Origin: Corynebacterium kalidii
GTDB taxonomy: Bacteria > Actinomycetota > Actinomycetes > Mycobacteriales > Mycobacteriaceae
Direction of reading: 5' to 3'
NCBI RefSeq assembly: GCF_022869005.1
Contig: NZ_JALIEA010000013.1
Location: 1 to 64,000, forward strand
Length of the DNA: 64,000 nucleotides
The translations under genes and the position numbers were made by a program. How positions within the stretch are numbered: position 1 is the first letter of the stretch; each line of letters starts with the position of its first letter. A model generated the notes under the pieces. That model saw nothing but the letters and a program-made list of their open reading frames with translations. It was not told the DNA's origin and did no database searches. Shown here piece by piece: positions 35,889-45,123 of this stretch.

Positions 35889-37376
35889 TCACAGCCCCTC
35901 GATGATGGTGCGGGCCACTGCCTCGCCCTGTCGGACGGCGCCGTCGACGTGCTGGTAGCCCTCGGCGGCGATGTCGGAGCACGCGTAGTGGATCGGGCCG
36001 GTCGGCCGGTTCTGCAGGTGCCCCCAGCGGTGGAGTCCGCCGAGGTCGTAGCTGGTGGCGTAGGCGCCGCGGGTCCATTCCTCGGCGGCCATGTCGGACA
36101 GGTAGAAGGCGATCGGGTGCATGGTCTCCGGCCCGAGGTAGTCGGCCATCGCGGAGAGGATGGCCTCCCTGCGCTCGGCCTCCGGCAGGGCCCACATCTG
36201 CTCGGCGTAGACGTCGGAGACGAAGCCCACGAGGGTGCCGTTGGTGTCCTCGACCGGGGTGCCGTCGGCGTCGGTCTGCACGTTGGTGTTGTCGTAGACC
36301 TCCTGGACCAGCCGTCCGCCGCCGAAGCAGGTGCCGGACAGGCCCTTGTCACGCCAGAACGGGGTCTCGTAGACGGCGTGGACCTTGATGACCAGGCCCA
36401 TGGAGATGTGCTGGTGGGCGATGTGCTGTTCGCGGGGCATCGGCGGGACGAACTGGATGCGGCTGTACAGGTTCGGGGGCACGGCGAGCACCACGTTCCT
36501 CGCGTGCACGGTCACCTTGTCGGAGACGACGGTGACGGTGCCGGGGGCGCCGTTGTCCGGGACGCCGTTGCGGACGTCGGCGGGGACGTTGTTGGCCTCG
36601 TCGGCGGTGGTGGGGTCGACCCCGGACCAGGTCAGCTGGCGTGCCGGCGACGACAGGACGATGTCGCCGCCGAGTTCACGGATGCGCTCGGCCAGGGTGA
36701 GGGACACCGACTGCATACCGCCGACGACCCGCTTGTCGAGGATGAAGTCCTCGTCGACCAGGTTGGAGAAGGAGCCGGCGGAGGCGGCCATCAGGACCGC
36801 CTGCAGCGTGGAGAACGCGTAGGACGGTTTGGTCAGCATGCCGGAGGCGACGTAGATCGACACGTTGTCGATGGCCTCCCGGTCGTCGCTGTGCCGGGCG
36901 AGCCAGTCGCGGAAGGGGACGGTGTCGAGTTCGGCGGCACGTTCGGCGGCCCACGGTGCCTCGGCACCGACCTCGGCGGCGAGGTCGTCCAGCAGGGCGA
37001 TGAGCTTGTCCATCTCGGCCTCGGTCTCCTCGGTGCACGGGAGACGGTCACCTTCGTAGGTGTGGCGGGACCCGTCCGGCGAGACGTACACGGACTTGCC
37101 CTTGCGGTAGCGCTGGTAGGTCTGCAGGCCGAGCTCGTCGACCAGGTCAGTCAGCCGGGTCTGGTCGGGGGAGATCCACTGGCCGCCGATCTCGATGAAG
37201 TGCGGTGTGCCGTCGTCGGCGACGGCGGTGCCGTTCCAGGTGCGGCCGCCGACGCGGTCGCGGGCCTCGACGACGGTGACGGTCTTCCCGGCCTTGGCGA
37301 GGGTGTGGGCGGCGGTGAGGCCGGCGGGACCTGCGCCGATGACGACGACGTCTCGTTCATGAGTGGTGGTGTTCAC
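35889..37376 (-). CDS. Flavin-containing amine oxidase (putrescine oxidase-like)
   Basis: 495-residue FAD amine oxidase that converts a primary amine to an aldehyde, ammonia and H2O2. Seen: GAGPAGLTAAHTLAKAGKTV with the following Glu (VVEARDRVGGRTWNG), and the C-terminal flavin-contact segment PIHYACSDIAAEGYQHVDGAVRQGEAVA. GTG at 37376 has AAGGAGG eight bases upstream. First gene of the eight-gene operon. Putrescine, agmatine or tyramine are possible substrates; agmatine or putrescine is favoured by the neighbouring deiminase and agmatinase. Confidence 0.9.
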   Translation of the reverse strand: MNTTTHERDVVVIGAGPAGLTAAHTLAKAGKTVTVVEARDRVGGRTWNGTAVADDGTPHFIEIGGQWISPDQTRLTDLVDELGLQTYQRYRKGKSVYVSPDGSRHTYEGDRLPCTEETEAEMDKLIALLDDLAAEVGAEAPWAAERAAELDTVPFRDWLARHSDDREAIDNVSIYVASGMLTKPSYAFSTLQAVLMAASAGSFSNLVDEDFILDKRVVGGMQSVSLTLAERIRELGGDIVLSSPARQLTWSGVDPTTADEANNVPADVRNGVPDNGAPGTVTVVSDKVTVHARNVVLAVPPNLYSRIQFVPPMPREQHIAHQHISMGLVIKVHAVYETPFWRDKGLSGTCFGGGRLVQEVYDNTNVQTDADGTPVEDTNGTLVGFVSDVYAEQMWALPEAERREAILSAMADYLGPETMHPIAFYLSDMAAEEWTRGAYATSYDLGGLHRWGHLQNRPTGPIHYACSDIAAEGYQHVDGAVRQGEAVARTIIEGL

Positions 37377-37393
37377 GTGTATGTCCTCCTTGT

Positions 37394-37414
37394 TAAATGA
37401 ACCACATTCGTTTA
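37394..37414. promoter_or_regulatory. Candidate operator before the amine oxidase operon
   Basis: TAAATGAA-ccaca-TTCGTTTA is an imperfect inverted repeat (seven of eight arm positions pair). It is AT-rich against its surroundings and directly upstream of the ribosome site of the operon. The divergent TetR at 37627 is the natural candidate to bind it. The rest of the 250-bp gap shows TAAATT near 37550 as a possible tetR -10. Confidence 0.45.
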
Positions 37415-37626
37415 TCGAGACCGTACATCCGCATCGCCCGGAACGCCAGGTTTTGGGCCGGAAATACTTCACGCCGGTCTGTCCGGGTCGCTGTCCGACC
37501 CGGTGATGCGGGGTGCATGACCTGCGGAGATGTTGCCCTGTCCGCTGAGGTAAATTGTGTGTGACATGTGTGTCCCCCGGCCGAACCCGGCCGGCTGGTA
37601 CGGCAGTGGGAGAGGCCTGGACAGTT

Positions 37627-38361
37627 ATGGCAGAAGGTCACACGGACCGCAGGACGGGTCGTCGCGCCGGGAGGCCGACGGCACCCGTGCTCGACCGGGT
37701 GCGTATCGCGGACGCCGCGCTGGCGCTGGTCACGGAGGAGGGGCAGGGGCGGCTCACGATGAAACGGTTGGCGGACCGTCTGGGCGTGGCGGTGTCGGCG
37801 CTCTACAACCACATCGCCAACAAGGCCGACCTGCTGCTGTTGGTCGAGGACGCGGTGATGTCGCGGGTGGACGCCTCGGCGTTGGGGGCGCTGGTGCACG
37901 CCGCGGACCCCCGGGGTGGGTTGGCGGACGCCCTACGCTCCTGGGGGCGGTCGTACCGGGACGTCTTCGCGGTGTACCCGGAGCTCGTCCCGCTCATCGC
38001 CACGATGCCGGTGTCCGGTGCGCCCGCCACCCGTCGGATGTACGAGACGGTGTCCGCCGGACTGGTGGCGGCCGGGGTCCCCGTGTCACAGGTGGTGGCG
38101 GTGATCGTCGCCTTCGAGTCGTTCCTCTACGGCTCGGCGATGGACGCGAACGCACCGATGGAGATCTTCTCGTCGGCGCCGGAGGAGTCGGATGCACCGA
38201 CGTTCCAGTCGGTGGTGCAGGCGTTCACGGCGCGGGTGACGGAGGCCCCGTCCGGGGCCGCGAACCCGTACGCCGACGACCCCTTCGAATGGGGGCTGGA
38301 GGCTCTCGTCGCCCGGGTCGCTACCGGTCCTTCCCCGCACGGAGGTCGGCCATCAGCGTGA
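37627..38361 (+). CDS. TetR family regulator (TetR_C_1-like)
   Basis: 244-residue repressor with an Arg-rich N-terminus and an HTH at about 43-62 ([20 protein letters not shown]). The long C-terminal helix domain with [16 protein letters not shown] text ([13 protein letters not shown]) resembles the TetR C-terminal class of tetracycline repressors. GAGG lies 11 bases before the ATG at 37627. It is divergent from the amine operon and overlaps the convergent agmatinase gene by 41 bases. Confidence 0.87.
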   Translation: MAEGHTDRRTGRRAGRPTAPVLDRVRIADAALALVTEEGQGRLTMKRLADRLGVAVSALYNHIANKADLLLLVEDAVMSRVDASALGALVHAADPRGGLADALRSWGRSYRDVFAVYPELVPLIATMPVSGAPATRRMYETVSAGLVAAGVPVSQVVAVIVAFESFLYGSAMDANAPMEIFSSAPEESDAPTFQSVVQAFTARVTEAPSGAANPYADDPFEWGLEALVARVATGPSPHGGRPSA

Positions 38362-39316
38362 TCAGGTCGTAGGCGATGTGTGAGGCCGAGATGCCGGTGA
38401 TCTCGGCGTGGTCGTAGGCCGGTGCGACCTCGACGACGTCCGCGCCGACGATGTCGAGCCCGCGCAGGCCGCGCAGGATCTCCAGGATCTCCCGGCTGGT
38501 CAGCCCGCCGGCTTCCGGGGTGCCCGTGCCGGGGGCGTGGGCGGGGTCGAGGACGTCGATGTCGACCGAGATGTACAGCGGGCGGTCGCCGACCCGGTCG
38601 CGCAGCCGGGCGACGATCTCGTCGACCCCCTGACGGAAGACGTCGGAGCTGGTCAGGATGCCGAAGCCGAAACGCCTGTCGTCCTCCAGGTCCTTGTGGC
38701 CGTAGAGCGGGCCGCGGGTGCCGACGTGGCAGAGCGCCTCGGTGTCGACGACGCCTTCCTCGACGGCGCGCCGGAACGGGGTGCCGTGGGTGTAGTCGGC
38801 GCCGAAGTAGGTGTCCCAGGTGTCCAGGTGGGCGTCGAAGTGCAGGAAGGCGACGGGTTGGCCGGCCCGCTTCGTGGCGGCCCGCAGCAGCGGGAGGGCG
38901 ATGGTGTGGTCGCCGCCGATGGTCAGCAATGAGCTGCCGTCGCCGGTGAGCTCGAGTGCGTCGTTCTCGACGGCCTCGATGGCCTCGTGGATGTTGAAGG
39001 GGTTGACCGCCATGTCGCCGGCGTCGGCGACCTGGACCTGCGCGAACGGTGAGGTGTCGGTCGCCGGGTTGTAGGGGCGCAGCAGTCGTGAGGACTGGCG
39101 GACGTGCCCGGAGCCGAACCGGGCGCCCGACCGGTAGGACACGCCGGTGTCGAAGGGGACGCCCACGACCTTGATGTCCGCGGTCCTCCCGTCGGCGGCG
39201 AGGTCCCGGAGGCGGGGCAGCAGTGCGAAGGTGGACTCCCCGCTGTACCGGGGGACGAGCGAGGAGTCGACCGGTCCGATGTTTCCGTTGTCGATGACCC
39301 GGGGGCTGTTCAGCAT
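38321..39316 (-). CDS. speB: Agmatinase / guanidinobutyrase family ureohydrolase
   Basis: 331-residue binuclear manganese ureohydrolase that removes urea from agmatine (to putrescine) or 4-guanidinobutyrate (to GABA). Metal ligands are visible in [17 protein letters not shown] and [16 protein letters not shown], and [11 protein letters not shown] follows as in the family. GAAAGG before the ATG. Its 3' end overlaps tetR. The choice between agmatinase and guanidinobutyrase is open; the TPP enzyme at 41722 would favour the latter. Confidence 0.92.
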   Translation of the reverse strand: MLNSPRVIDNGNIGPVDSSLVPRYSGESTFALLPRLRDLAADGRTADIKVVGVPFDTGVSYRSGARFGSGHVRQSSRLLRPYNPATDTSPFAQVQVADAGDMAVNPFNIHEAIEAVENDALELTGDGSSLLTIGGDHTIALPLLRAATKRAGQPVAFLHFDAHLDTWDTYFGADYTHGTPFRRAVEEGVVDTEALCHVGTRGPLYGHKDLEDDRRFGFGILTSSDVFRQGVDEIVARLRDRVGDRPLYISVDIDVLDPAHAPGTGTPEAGGLTSREILEILRGLRGLDIVGADVVEVAPAYDHAEITGISASHIAYDLITLMADLRAGKDR

Positions 39317-39353
39317 GAGTGTGCCTTTCGTGGTGTCGTCGGGGGGGGGCGGT

Positions 39354-39920
39354 TCAGCTGGTCACGAGGACCCAGAGGACCGTCGCGGGTTCTGGTGTCG
39401 GGTTGCGCCAGGAGTGCGGTTCGGAGCCCGGGAGGGTGACCGTGTCCCCGGCGTGCATGTGGATCTCCTGGTCGGGGGTCTGGAGGACGAACTGCCCGGA
39501 GATGACGTGCACGGACTCCACCGTGCAGTCCATGGTGTACAGCTCGTCCTCGCCGGTGCCGTGCCCCTCGATGACGGCGTGCAGGATCCGGAGGTCACGG
39601 CGCCCACGGGGCGTGACCAGCCGTTCGGTGATGCCGTCCCCGCCGAGGTTGACGAGCGGGGCGTCGTCGAGGGGGATGAGGTCGGTGTCGGGGGTGTCGA
39701 GGATCGCGCCCGGGGGCACCCCCAGGACCTCGCAGATGGTGACCAGTGAGGCCACGGACGGGCTGGTGACGTCGCGCTCCACCCGGGACAGGAACCCCTT
39801 GGAGAGTCCGGTGGCCTGGGACAGCTGGTCCAGGGTGATCCGGTTCTGCTGGCGTAGGGCGCGCAGGCGGCGTCCCGGGCGCGAACTGTAACCGCCGGAC
39901 TCGGCGGGAAGCGATTTCAC
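39354..39920 (-). CDS. XRE-cupin regulator
   Basis: 188-residue regulator with an N-terminal XRE HTH ([20 protein letters not shown]) and a C-terminal cupin ([31 protein letters not shown]), the PuuR-like layout often used for amine or amino-acid catabolism genes. GTG start at 39920 with AGAGGTG upstream. It lies 37 bases before the agmatinase start and is probably co-transcribed with it; it is divergent from the SSS transporter. Confidence 0.88.
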   Translation of the reverse strand: MKSLPAESGGYSSRPGRRLRALRQQNRITLDQLSQATGLSKGFLSRVERDVTSPSVASLVTICEVLGVPPGAILDTPDTDLIPLDDAPLVNLGGDGITERLVTPRGRRDLRILHAVIEGHGTGEDELYTMDCTVESVHVISGQFVLQTPDQEIHMHAGDTVTLPGSEPHSWRNPTPEPATVLWVLVTS

Positions 39921-39937
39921 GGCACCGCACCTCTCTG

Positions 39938-40087
39938 TTGACCAATGGATAAAAAGTGTTGCCTGTCGGACAACTACGCACTAGTGTAGGCCGTCACATG
40001 CCACCAATCAAGCGATCTGCACCACATGAACCGCGGGTGCCGGTGTCGACCGGGCACCCGTGCGACAGATCCCTCGATTGACCAATC
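39938..40087. promoter_or_regulatory. Repeated ACCAAT motif in the XRE-cupin/SSS gap
   Basis: TTGACCAAT occurs at 39938-39946 and 40078-40086, and ACCAATCAA at 40003-40011. The right copy is part of a perfect palindrome GATTG-AC-CAATC (40076-40087) just before the ribosome site of the SSS gene; the left copy is 18 bases from the XRE-cupin start. This is the placement expected for binding sites of the regulator. Confidence 0.45.
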
Positions 40088-40105
40088 CTCTGACGGGAGA
40101 TGCTT

Positions 40106-41605
40106 GTGAACTGGTTAAACACTGTCATCATCGTGCTCTACCTGGCTGTCATGCTGTGGTTCGGCTGGTGGGGCCAGCGGAAGGTCAGCAACCGGGCCGA
40201 CTACCTCGTGGCCGGCCGGCGCCTCGGGCCCCTGTTCTACGCGGGCACCATGGCCGCCGTGGTCCTCGGCGGGGCGTCGGCCGTCGGTGGGATGGGCCTG
40301 GGGTACGAGTTCGGCATCTCGGGGTTCTGGCTGGTCACCGCCATCGGCGTGGGCGTGCTGATCCTGAGCCTGTGCTTCGCCCCGCTGCTGCAGCGGCTGC
40401 GGATCTACACCGTCACCCAGATGCTGGGCCTCCGCTACGGGGGCACCACCACCCGTGTCGCCTCGGTGGTCATGCTCGGGTACACGGTCATGCTCACCGT
40501 CACCTCGACCAGCGCCTATGCGTCGATCTTCATGGTCCTGTTCGGCTGGGACCGGTGGCTGGCGCTGGTCGTCGGCGGCGGGATCGTCCTGTTCTACTCC
40601 ACCACCGGCGGCATGTGGTCGATCACCCTGGCCGACATGGCGCAGATCACCGTGATCACCGTGGCCGTCTTCCTGCTGATGCTCCCCATGTCCTTCAGCG
40701 ACGCCGGTGGATGGTCCGGCATGCAGGAACGCCTGGGATCGGAGTTCTTCGACGTCGGCGGCATCGGGTTGCAGTCGATCATCACCTACTTCGTCGTCTA
40801 CACGCTGGGACTGCTGATCGGCCAGGACATCTGGCAGCGGGTCTTCACCGCGCGTTCGCCCCAGGTCGCCCGCTGGGGCGGCGCCGGCGCGGCGGTGTAC
40901 TGCATCCTGTTCGCCGTCGCCGGAGCCGTCGTCGGCATGGCCGCGGCAGTCCTGCTGCCGGGCATCGGGGCCCGTGACGACGTCTACGCCCAGGTCGCCA
41001 CCGAGATCCTCCCCGCCGGCCTCGGCGGTATCGCCCTGGCCGGTGGGCTCGCCGCAATGATGTCCACGGCCTCGGGCGGATTGATCGCCGCCTCCACGGT
41101 GGCCAAGGAGGATGTCGTCCCGCTGCTGCGGGACATGGTCGGGAAACCGGCCTCGGCGACCGGCGCAGACGGCGGTAGCGGCGACGATAGCGACGAGGTC
41201 GCGGGCAACCGGATGTGGGTCCTCGGTCTCGGGGTGCTGACCCTGGTCGTCGCGATGGTGGTCCCGGACGTGGTCGCCGCGCTGACCATCGCCTACGACC
41301 TCCTCGTCGGCGGCCTGCTCGTGGCGATCCTCGGCGGGATAGTCTGGCGACGCGGCACCGGCAAGGGCGCGATGTGGTCCATGGTGGCCGGGACGCTGGG
41401 AACCGTCGTCACCATGACCGTCATGGAGGTCAGGGCGCAGGAGAGCCTCGGCGGCATCCTGGCGAACGAGCCGATCTACGTGGGCCTCGTCCTCTCCTTC
41501 GTGGTCTACGTCGCGGTGTCCCTGGCGACGCGTCCGACCGCCCCGGAGGTCCTGGACGCCTGGAAGGCGCGCGTCTCCGGGAACGAACCCGTCGCGGCAG
41601 AGTAA
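40106..41605 (+). CDS. Sodium:solute symporter family transporter
   Basis: About 499 residues, 13 predicted helices, of the SSS family (Na+-coupled import of amino acids, sugars or related solutes). Seen: ADYLVAGRRLGPLFYAGTMAA (typical early SSS signature) and GLAAMMSTASGGLIAASTVAKED (the Na+-site helix region). The GTG at 40106 is chosen because GGGAGA ends five bases before it; an ATG at 40100 is in frame but too close. A Gly/Ser/Asp-rich loop precedes the last helices. It is followed by the TPP enzyme. Confidence 0.87.
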   Translation: MNWLNTVIIVLYLAVMLWFGWWGQRKVSNRADYLVAGRRLGPLFYAGTMAAVVLGGASAVGGMGLGYEFGISGFWLVTAIGVGVLILSLCFAPLLQRLRIYTVTQMLGLRYGGTTTRVASVVMLGYTVMLTVTSTSAYASIFMVLFGWDRWLALVVGGGIVLFYSTTGGMWSITLADMAQITVITVAVFLLMLPMSFSDAGGWSGMQERLGSEFFDVGGIGLQSIITYFVVYTLGLLIGQDIWQRVFTARSPQVARWGGAGAAVYCILFAVAGAVVGMAAAVLLPGIGARDDVYAQVATEILPAGLGGIALAGGLAAMMSTASGGLIAASTVAKEDVVPLLRDMVGKPASATGADGGSGDDSDEVAGNRMWVLGLGVLTLVVAMVVPDVVAALTIAYDLLVGGLLVAILGGIVWRRGTGKGAMWSMVAGTLGTVVTMTVMEVRAQESLGGILANEPIYVGLVLSFVVYVAVSLATRPTAPEVLDAWKARVSGNEPVAAE

Positions 41606-41721
41606 CCGGACCGACCCCCCGCTGACCCCCGCCGACCCCAGACACGGAGGGCACGCCCGTCCAAGGAGTGCCGGAACCCGACTGACCGGCCGCACGGCCA
41701 CATGCCCCCTGAGGAGGAGAC

Positions 41722-43446
41722 ATGACCGACAACCAGCCATACGGCACCCCACGGCCCGCACACCGCATCGGCGGTGACGTGGTCCTCGAGACGCTGGGTG
41801 CCCTCGGCGCCCGCGGGGTGGTCGGACTGCCCGGCCAACACGCCCTCGGCCTGTTCGACGCCCTGCGCCGCTCCGACCTGCCCTACCTCGGCGCCCGGGT
41901 GGAGAACAACGCCGGGTTCATGGCAGACGGCCTCGCCCGCGCCACCGGGTCGGTGGCACCGCTGCTGCTGTCCACCGGCCCCGGGGCGCTCACCTCCCTC
42001 GCCGCACTGCAGGAGGCGGCCGCCTCGTCCATCCCCGTCCTCGCGCTGAGCGCCCAGGTGCCCGTCGCCGGACTCGGTGGCGGCAGGCACGGCTACCTGC
42101 ACGAACTGCCCATGCAGTCGGACTCCTTCCGGGGCGTGGTCAAGCACGTCGTCACGGTGCGTGCCATGGGCCAGATCCCCACCGCCGTGGCCGAGGCCTG
42201 GCGTGTCGCCGCGACCGCGCCACAGGGGCCCGTCCTCGTCGAGGTGCCGCAGGACATCCTCCTCGCCGACGCGGACGCGACCGTCCCGCCGCTGACCGCC
42301 CCCGGTGCCGCCGTCTTCGCCGAGGCACCGTCGTTGACCCCGGTCGCCGGCATCGTCGGGCACGCCGCCGACCTGCTGTGCGGTGCCCGCCGTCCCGCGG
42401 TCCTCGCCGGGGGAGGGGTCGTGCGCTCCGGGGCGCAGGCGGAGCTCGCCGCCCTCGCCGAACGCCTCGACGCCCCGGTGGTCACCACCATCGGCGGCAA
42501 GGGCGCGCTGCCGTGGAGCCACCCGCTGTCGGCGCGGTCCTGGATCGAGGACATCGCCACCACCGAATTCCTCGAGGACGCCGACGTCCTCCTCATCGTC
42601 GGGAGCGGGGTGGGGGAGCTGTCCAGCAACTACCACACCTTCGCCCCGCAGGGCACGGTCATCCAGGTCGAGGCCGACCTCGGCAAACTCGGCTCCAACC
42701 ACCCCGGCGTCGGCATCCACGGCGACGCCCGCCTCACGTTGTCCCGGCTCGACGACCTCGTCGCGGCGCGCGGGCGGGCGTCCGAACCTGCCCGCCGGGA
42801 GGATGCGGCACGGCGCATCGCCGGGCTGCTGGCCACCGTGGACGCCCGGATCGCCGGCCAGGGCCTGGAGAAGGAACGCCGGCTCATCGACGGGCTGCGC
42901 GACGCGTTGCCCGACGACACCGCCGTGTTCTGGGACATGACGGTGCTGGCGTACTGGGCGTGGTCGGCATGGGACGTCCGCGACGACGAGTTCGCCTCCG
43001 CGCAGGGCGCCGGCGGGCTCGGCTACGGCTTCCCCGCCGCGCTGGGTGCGGCGTTCGGACGCCGGGTCACCGGTGGCGGCGACCACGGCTCCGTCCTCGC
43101 CGTCTCCGGCGACGGCGGTGCGCTGTACGGCATCGCGGAACTCGCCGTCGCCGCCCAGAACACGCTGCCGGTCGTGTGGCTGATCGTCGACGACGGCGGC
43201 TACGGGATCCTCCGCGACTACATGGAGGGCGAGTTCGGCACGGCCACGGCCACAGAGCTGACCCGCCCCGACTACGTGGCGTTGGCGGAGTCCTTCGGTG
43301 TCACGGCGGAGGCCGCCACCGTCGAGGACGCCCCGGACGCCGTCGCCCGCGCCCTGGCGTCCGGCGAACCGCGGGTCGTCGTCGTGTCCGCGGTGCTCGA
43401 CCTCTTCGCGCCGACGCATCTCGACCGGCGCGACCGGCGCGACTGA
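41722..43446 (+). CDS. ThDP-dependent decarboxylase (acetolactate synthase-like)
   Basis: 574-residue thiamine-diphosphate enzyme with N-terminal PYR domain (catalytic Glu in RVENNAGFMADG), central domain, and C-terminal PP domain with SGDGGALYG...LIVDDGGYG (Mg/ThDP site). It lacks the acetolactate-synthase regulatory partner. By position between agmatinase and gabT it may be a 2-oxo-acid decarboxylase comparable to AruI (2-ketoarginine decarboxylase) of Pseudomonas. GGAGGAG precedes the ATG closely. It ends ten bases from the convergent PucR gene. Confidence 0.8.
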   Translation: MTDNQPYGTPRPAHRIGGDVVLETLGALGARGVVGLPGQHALGLFDALRRSDLPYLGARVENNAGFMADGLARATGSVAPLLLSTGPGALTSLAALQEAAASSIPVLALSAQVPVAGLGGGRHGYLHELPMQSDSFRGVVKHVVTVRAMGQIPTAVAEAWRVAATAPQGPVLVEVPQDILLADADATVPPLTAPGAAVFAEAPSLTPVAGIVGHAADLLCGARRPAVLAGGGVVRSGAQAELAALAERLDAPVVTTIGGKGALPWSHPLSARSWIEDIATTEFLEDADVLLIVGSGVGELSSNYHTFAPQGTVIQVEADLGKLGSNHPGVGIHGDARLTLSRLDDLVAARGRASEPARREDAARRIAGLLATVDARIAGQGLEKERRLIDGLRDALPDDTAVFWDMTVLAYWAWSAWDVRDDEFASAQGAGGLGYGFPAALGAAFGRRVTGGGDHGSVLAVSGDGGALYGIAELAVAAQNTLPVVWLIVDDGGYGILRDYMEGEFGTATATELTRPDYVALAESFGVTAEAATVEDAPDAVARALASGEPRVVVVSAVLDLFAPTHLDRRDRRD

Positions 43447-43456
43447 CCGACGGGAG

Positions 43457-44965
43457 TCAGCGTCCGGACGGGCGGACCGACACCAGCAGCAGCTCCGCGC
43501 GGACCACGGGGTCGTCCAGGTCCACCTCGCAGATCGCGGCGACGCGGTCCAGACGGGAGCGTACGGTGTGACGGTGCACGCCCAACGCCTCCGCCGTCGG
43601 GGCGACCCGGGCCCCGCTGCGCAGCCAGGTCAGCAGCGTCGTCGACAGGTCGCCGTCCGGGGCGAGCCGGTCGACGGTCTCCGCGGCGCGCCGGTCCAGG
43701 GCGGACCGCACCTCGGGCTGCCCCAGCCAGCCCGCCCCCGCCTCGTACGGGCCGACGTGGCGCCCCGGTGTCAGCGCCCGCGCCGCCGCCTCGAGCCGCT
43801 GCACCCGCTCATTGGTGACCCCGCCCCAGGCCACCGGTTCCCCGACGGCGACCCGCACGTGCGCGGCGGCGTCGCCGAACTCCTCCGCGACCGCCGCCAC
43901 CGCCCGCGACCCCCGGAACAGGAACAACGCACCCGCGGCGTCGGCGTCCGTGCCCGGCAGGTCGGTGACGAAGATGTGGCGGCCCGCCCGCGACGCCGCC
44001 CGGTCCGCGGCGGCGACCGCCCGGTCCAGGTCGGCCCGACGGTCCGCCGCGACGACCACGGGCCGGACGAGCCCGTCGCCGTCGGCGGCGTCGTCGAGCA
44101 CCCGGCCCATCGACTGGTCCCCGCCGTCCAGCCCGAGCAACAGCTGCAGGGCCAGGGAGTTCAGGCCGGTACGGCTGCGCCGCAGGTAGGCGGGACGCTG
44201 CAGCAGGATGTCGGCGAGGCCGGCGGCGTGCTTGATCACCGAGCGGTCGTGCGGGCTGAACGGGTGCCCGGCGACGACGGTGACCAGGTGGAACCGGTCG
44301 CCCTGCGGGGACATGCGCTGGGTGATCCGCCACGTGCGGCCGTCGCTGTCGGCGCCGCTGGCACGCTGCCGGCGGGCGACGGCCACCGCGGACCGTCCCG
44401 CCCGGTCGTGGTGCCCGTGCACCCGGCCGTCACTGTCGGTCACGGCCACGGCGGCGTCGAGCTGACGGGCCGTGGTGGTGACCAGTTCGTCGAGACCGCC
44501 GCGGACGGCGGTGGCGCTGAGCTTCTCCTGGGCGACGACCAGCCCCTCCTGGCCACGGCGGCTACGGCGGGCCCGCTCCTCGGTCACGGCGTTGAGGATC
44601 GAGATGAACGCGGTGTGGCGGGGGACCTCGAACACCGCGATCCCGTGACCCCGGGCCGCGGTGACCAGCGAGTCCGGGACGGCGGGGAAGAACAGGCCGG
44701 TGCCGACGCCGACCGCGGTGACCCCGGCCTCGGCGAGCCGGTCGACGTAGGCGGGGAAGGGGTCGTTGTCGTCGGAGACGTCCCTGCTCAGGGCCACGCC
44801 GACCGTCAGGACCACGGCCCGGGGCTGCAGGAACTCCCGCGGGTCGGTGAGCTCGGTCGGCTGGATCACCGAGAACCCCGCTTCCGGGTCGCCCGGAGGG
44901 CACAGCATCCGCAGGTCGAGGGAGCGCTGGGCGCGGAGCCACCGCAGGGGGATGTCGTCGGTCAT
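43457..44965 (-). CDS. PucR family transcriptional regulator
   Basis: 502-residue regulator: N-terminal PucR domain (LRMLCPPGDPEAGFSVIQPTELTD), a GGDEF-like middle and a C-terminal HTH (VAPTAEALGVHRHTVRSRLDRV). Such proteins commonly activate purine, GABA or polyamine catabolism. The start at 44965 (MTDDIPLRWL) fits the family; TATTTA at about -20 hints at a leaderless mRNA. Divergent from gabT-gabD and the natural candidate to control them. Confidence 0.9.
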   Translation of the reverse strand: MTDDIPLRWLRAQRSLDLRMLCPPGDPEAGFSVIQPTELTDPREFLQPRAVVLTVGVALSRDVSDDNDPFPAYVDRLAEAGVTAVGVGTGLFFPAVPDSLVTAARGHGIAVFEVPRHTAFISILNAVTEERARRSRRGQEGLVVAQEKLSATAVRGGLDELVTTTARQLDAAVAVTDSDGRVHGHHDRAGRSAVAVARRQRASGADSDGRTWRITQRMSPQGDRFHLVTVVAGHPFSPHDRSVIKHAAGLADILLQRPAYLRRSRTGLNSLALQLLLGLDGGDQSMGRVLDDAADGDGLVRPVVVAADRRADLDRAVAAADRAASRAGRHIFVTDLPGTDADAAGALFLFRGSRAVAAVAEEFGDAAAHVRVAVGEPVAWGGVTNERVQRLEAAARALTPGRHVGPYEAGAGWLGQPEVRSALDRRAAETVDRLAPDGDLSTTLLTWLRSGARVAPTAEALGVHRHTVRSRLDRVAAICEVDLDDPVVRAELLLVSVRPSGR

Positions 44966-45045
44966 GGACCGACTGTACATAAATACGGTCGAAGTTCGAC
45001 AGTAAGGCCATGTCGCCCACGACACATCCCGTCGCATAATGGCCC

Positions 45046-45108
45046 GAGAACACCGAGAACACCGAGAACACCGAGAACACCGAGAACACCGAGTACACCG
45101 AGTACACC
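45046..45108. repeat. 9-bp tandem repeat, seven copies, in the gabT leader
   Basis: Five copies of GAGAACACC followed by two of GAGTACACC, end to end, finishing two bases before the gabT ribosome site (AAGGAG at 45112-45117). It lies in the 158-bp divergent gap between pucR and gabT. Perfect copies indicate recent expansion or active selection. Confidence 0.95.
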
Positions 45109-45123
45109 GTGAAGGAGCCACCC

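Noticed and set aside
45046..45108. Possible CRISPR array
   Set aside because: Units are only 9 bp, contiguous and without spacers; no cas genes are nearby. It is a tandem repeat.
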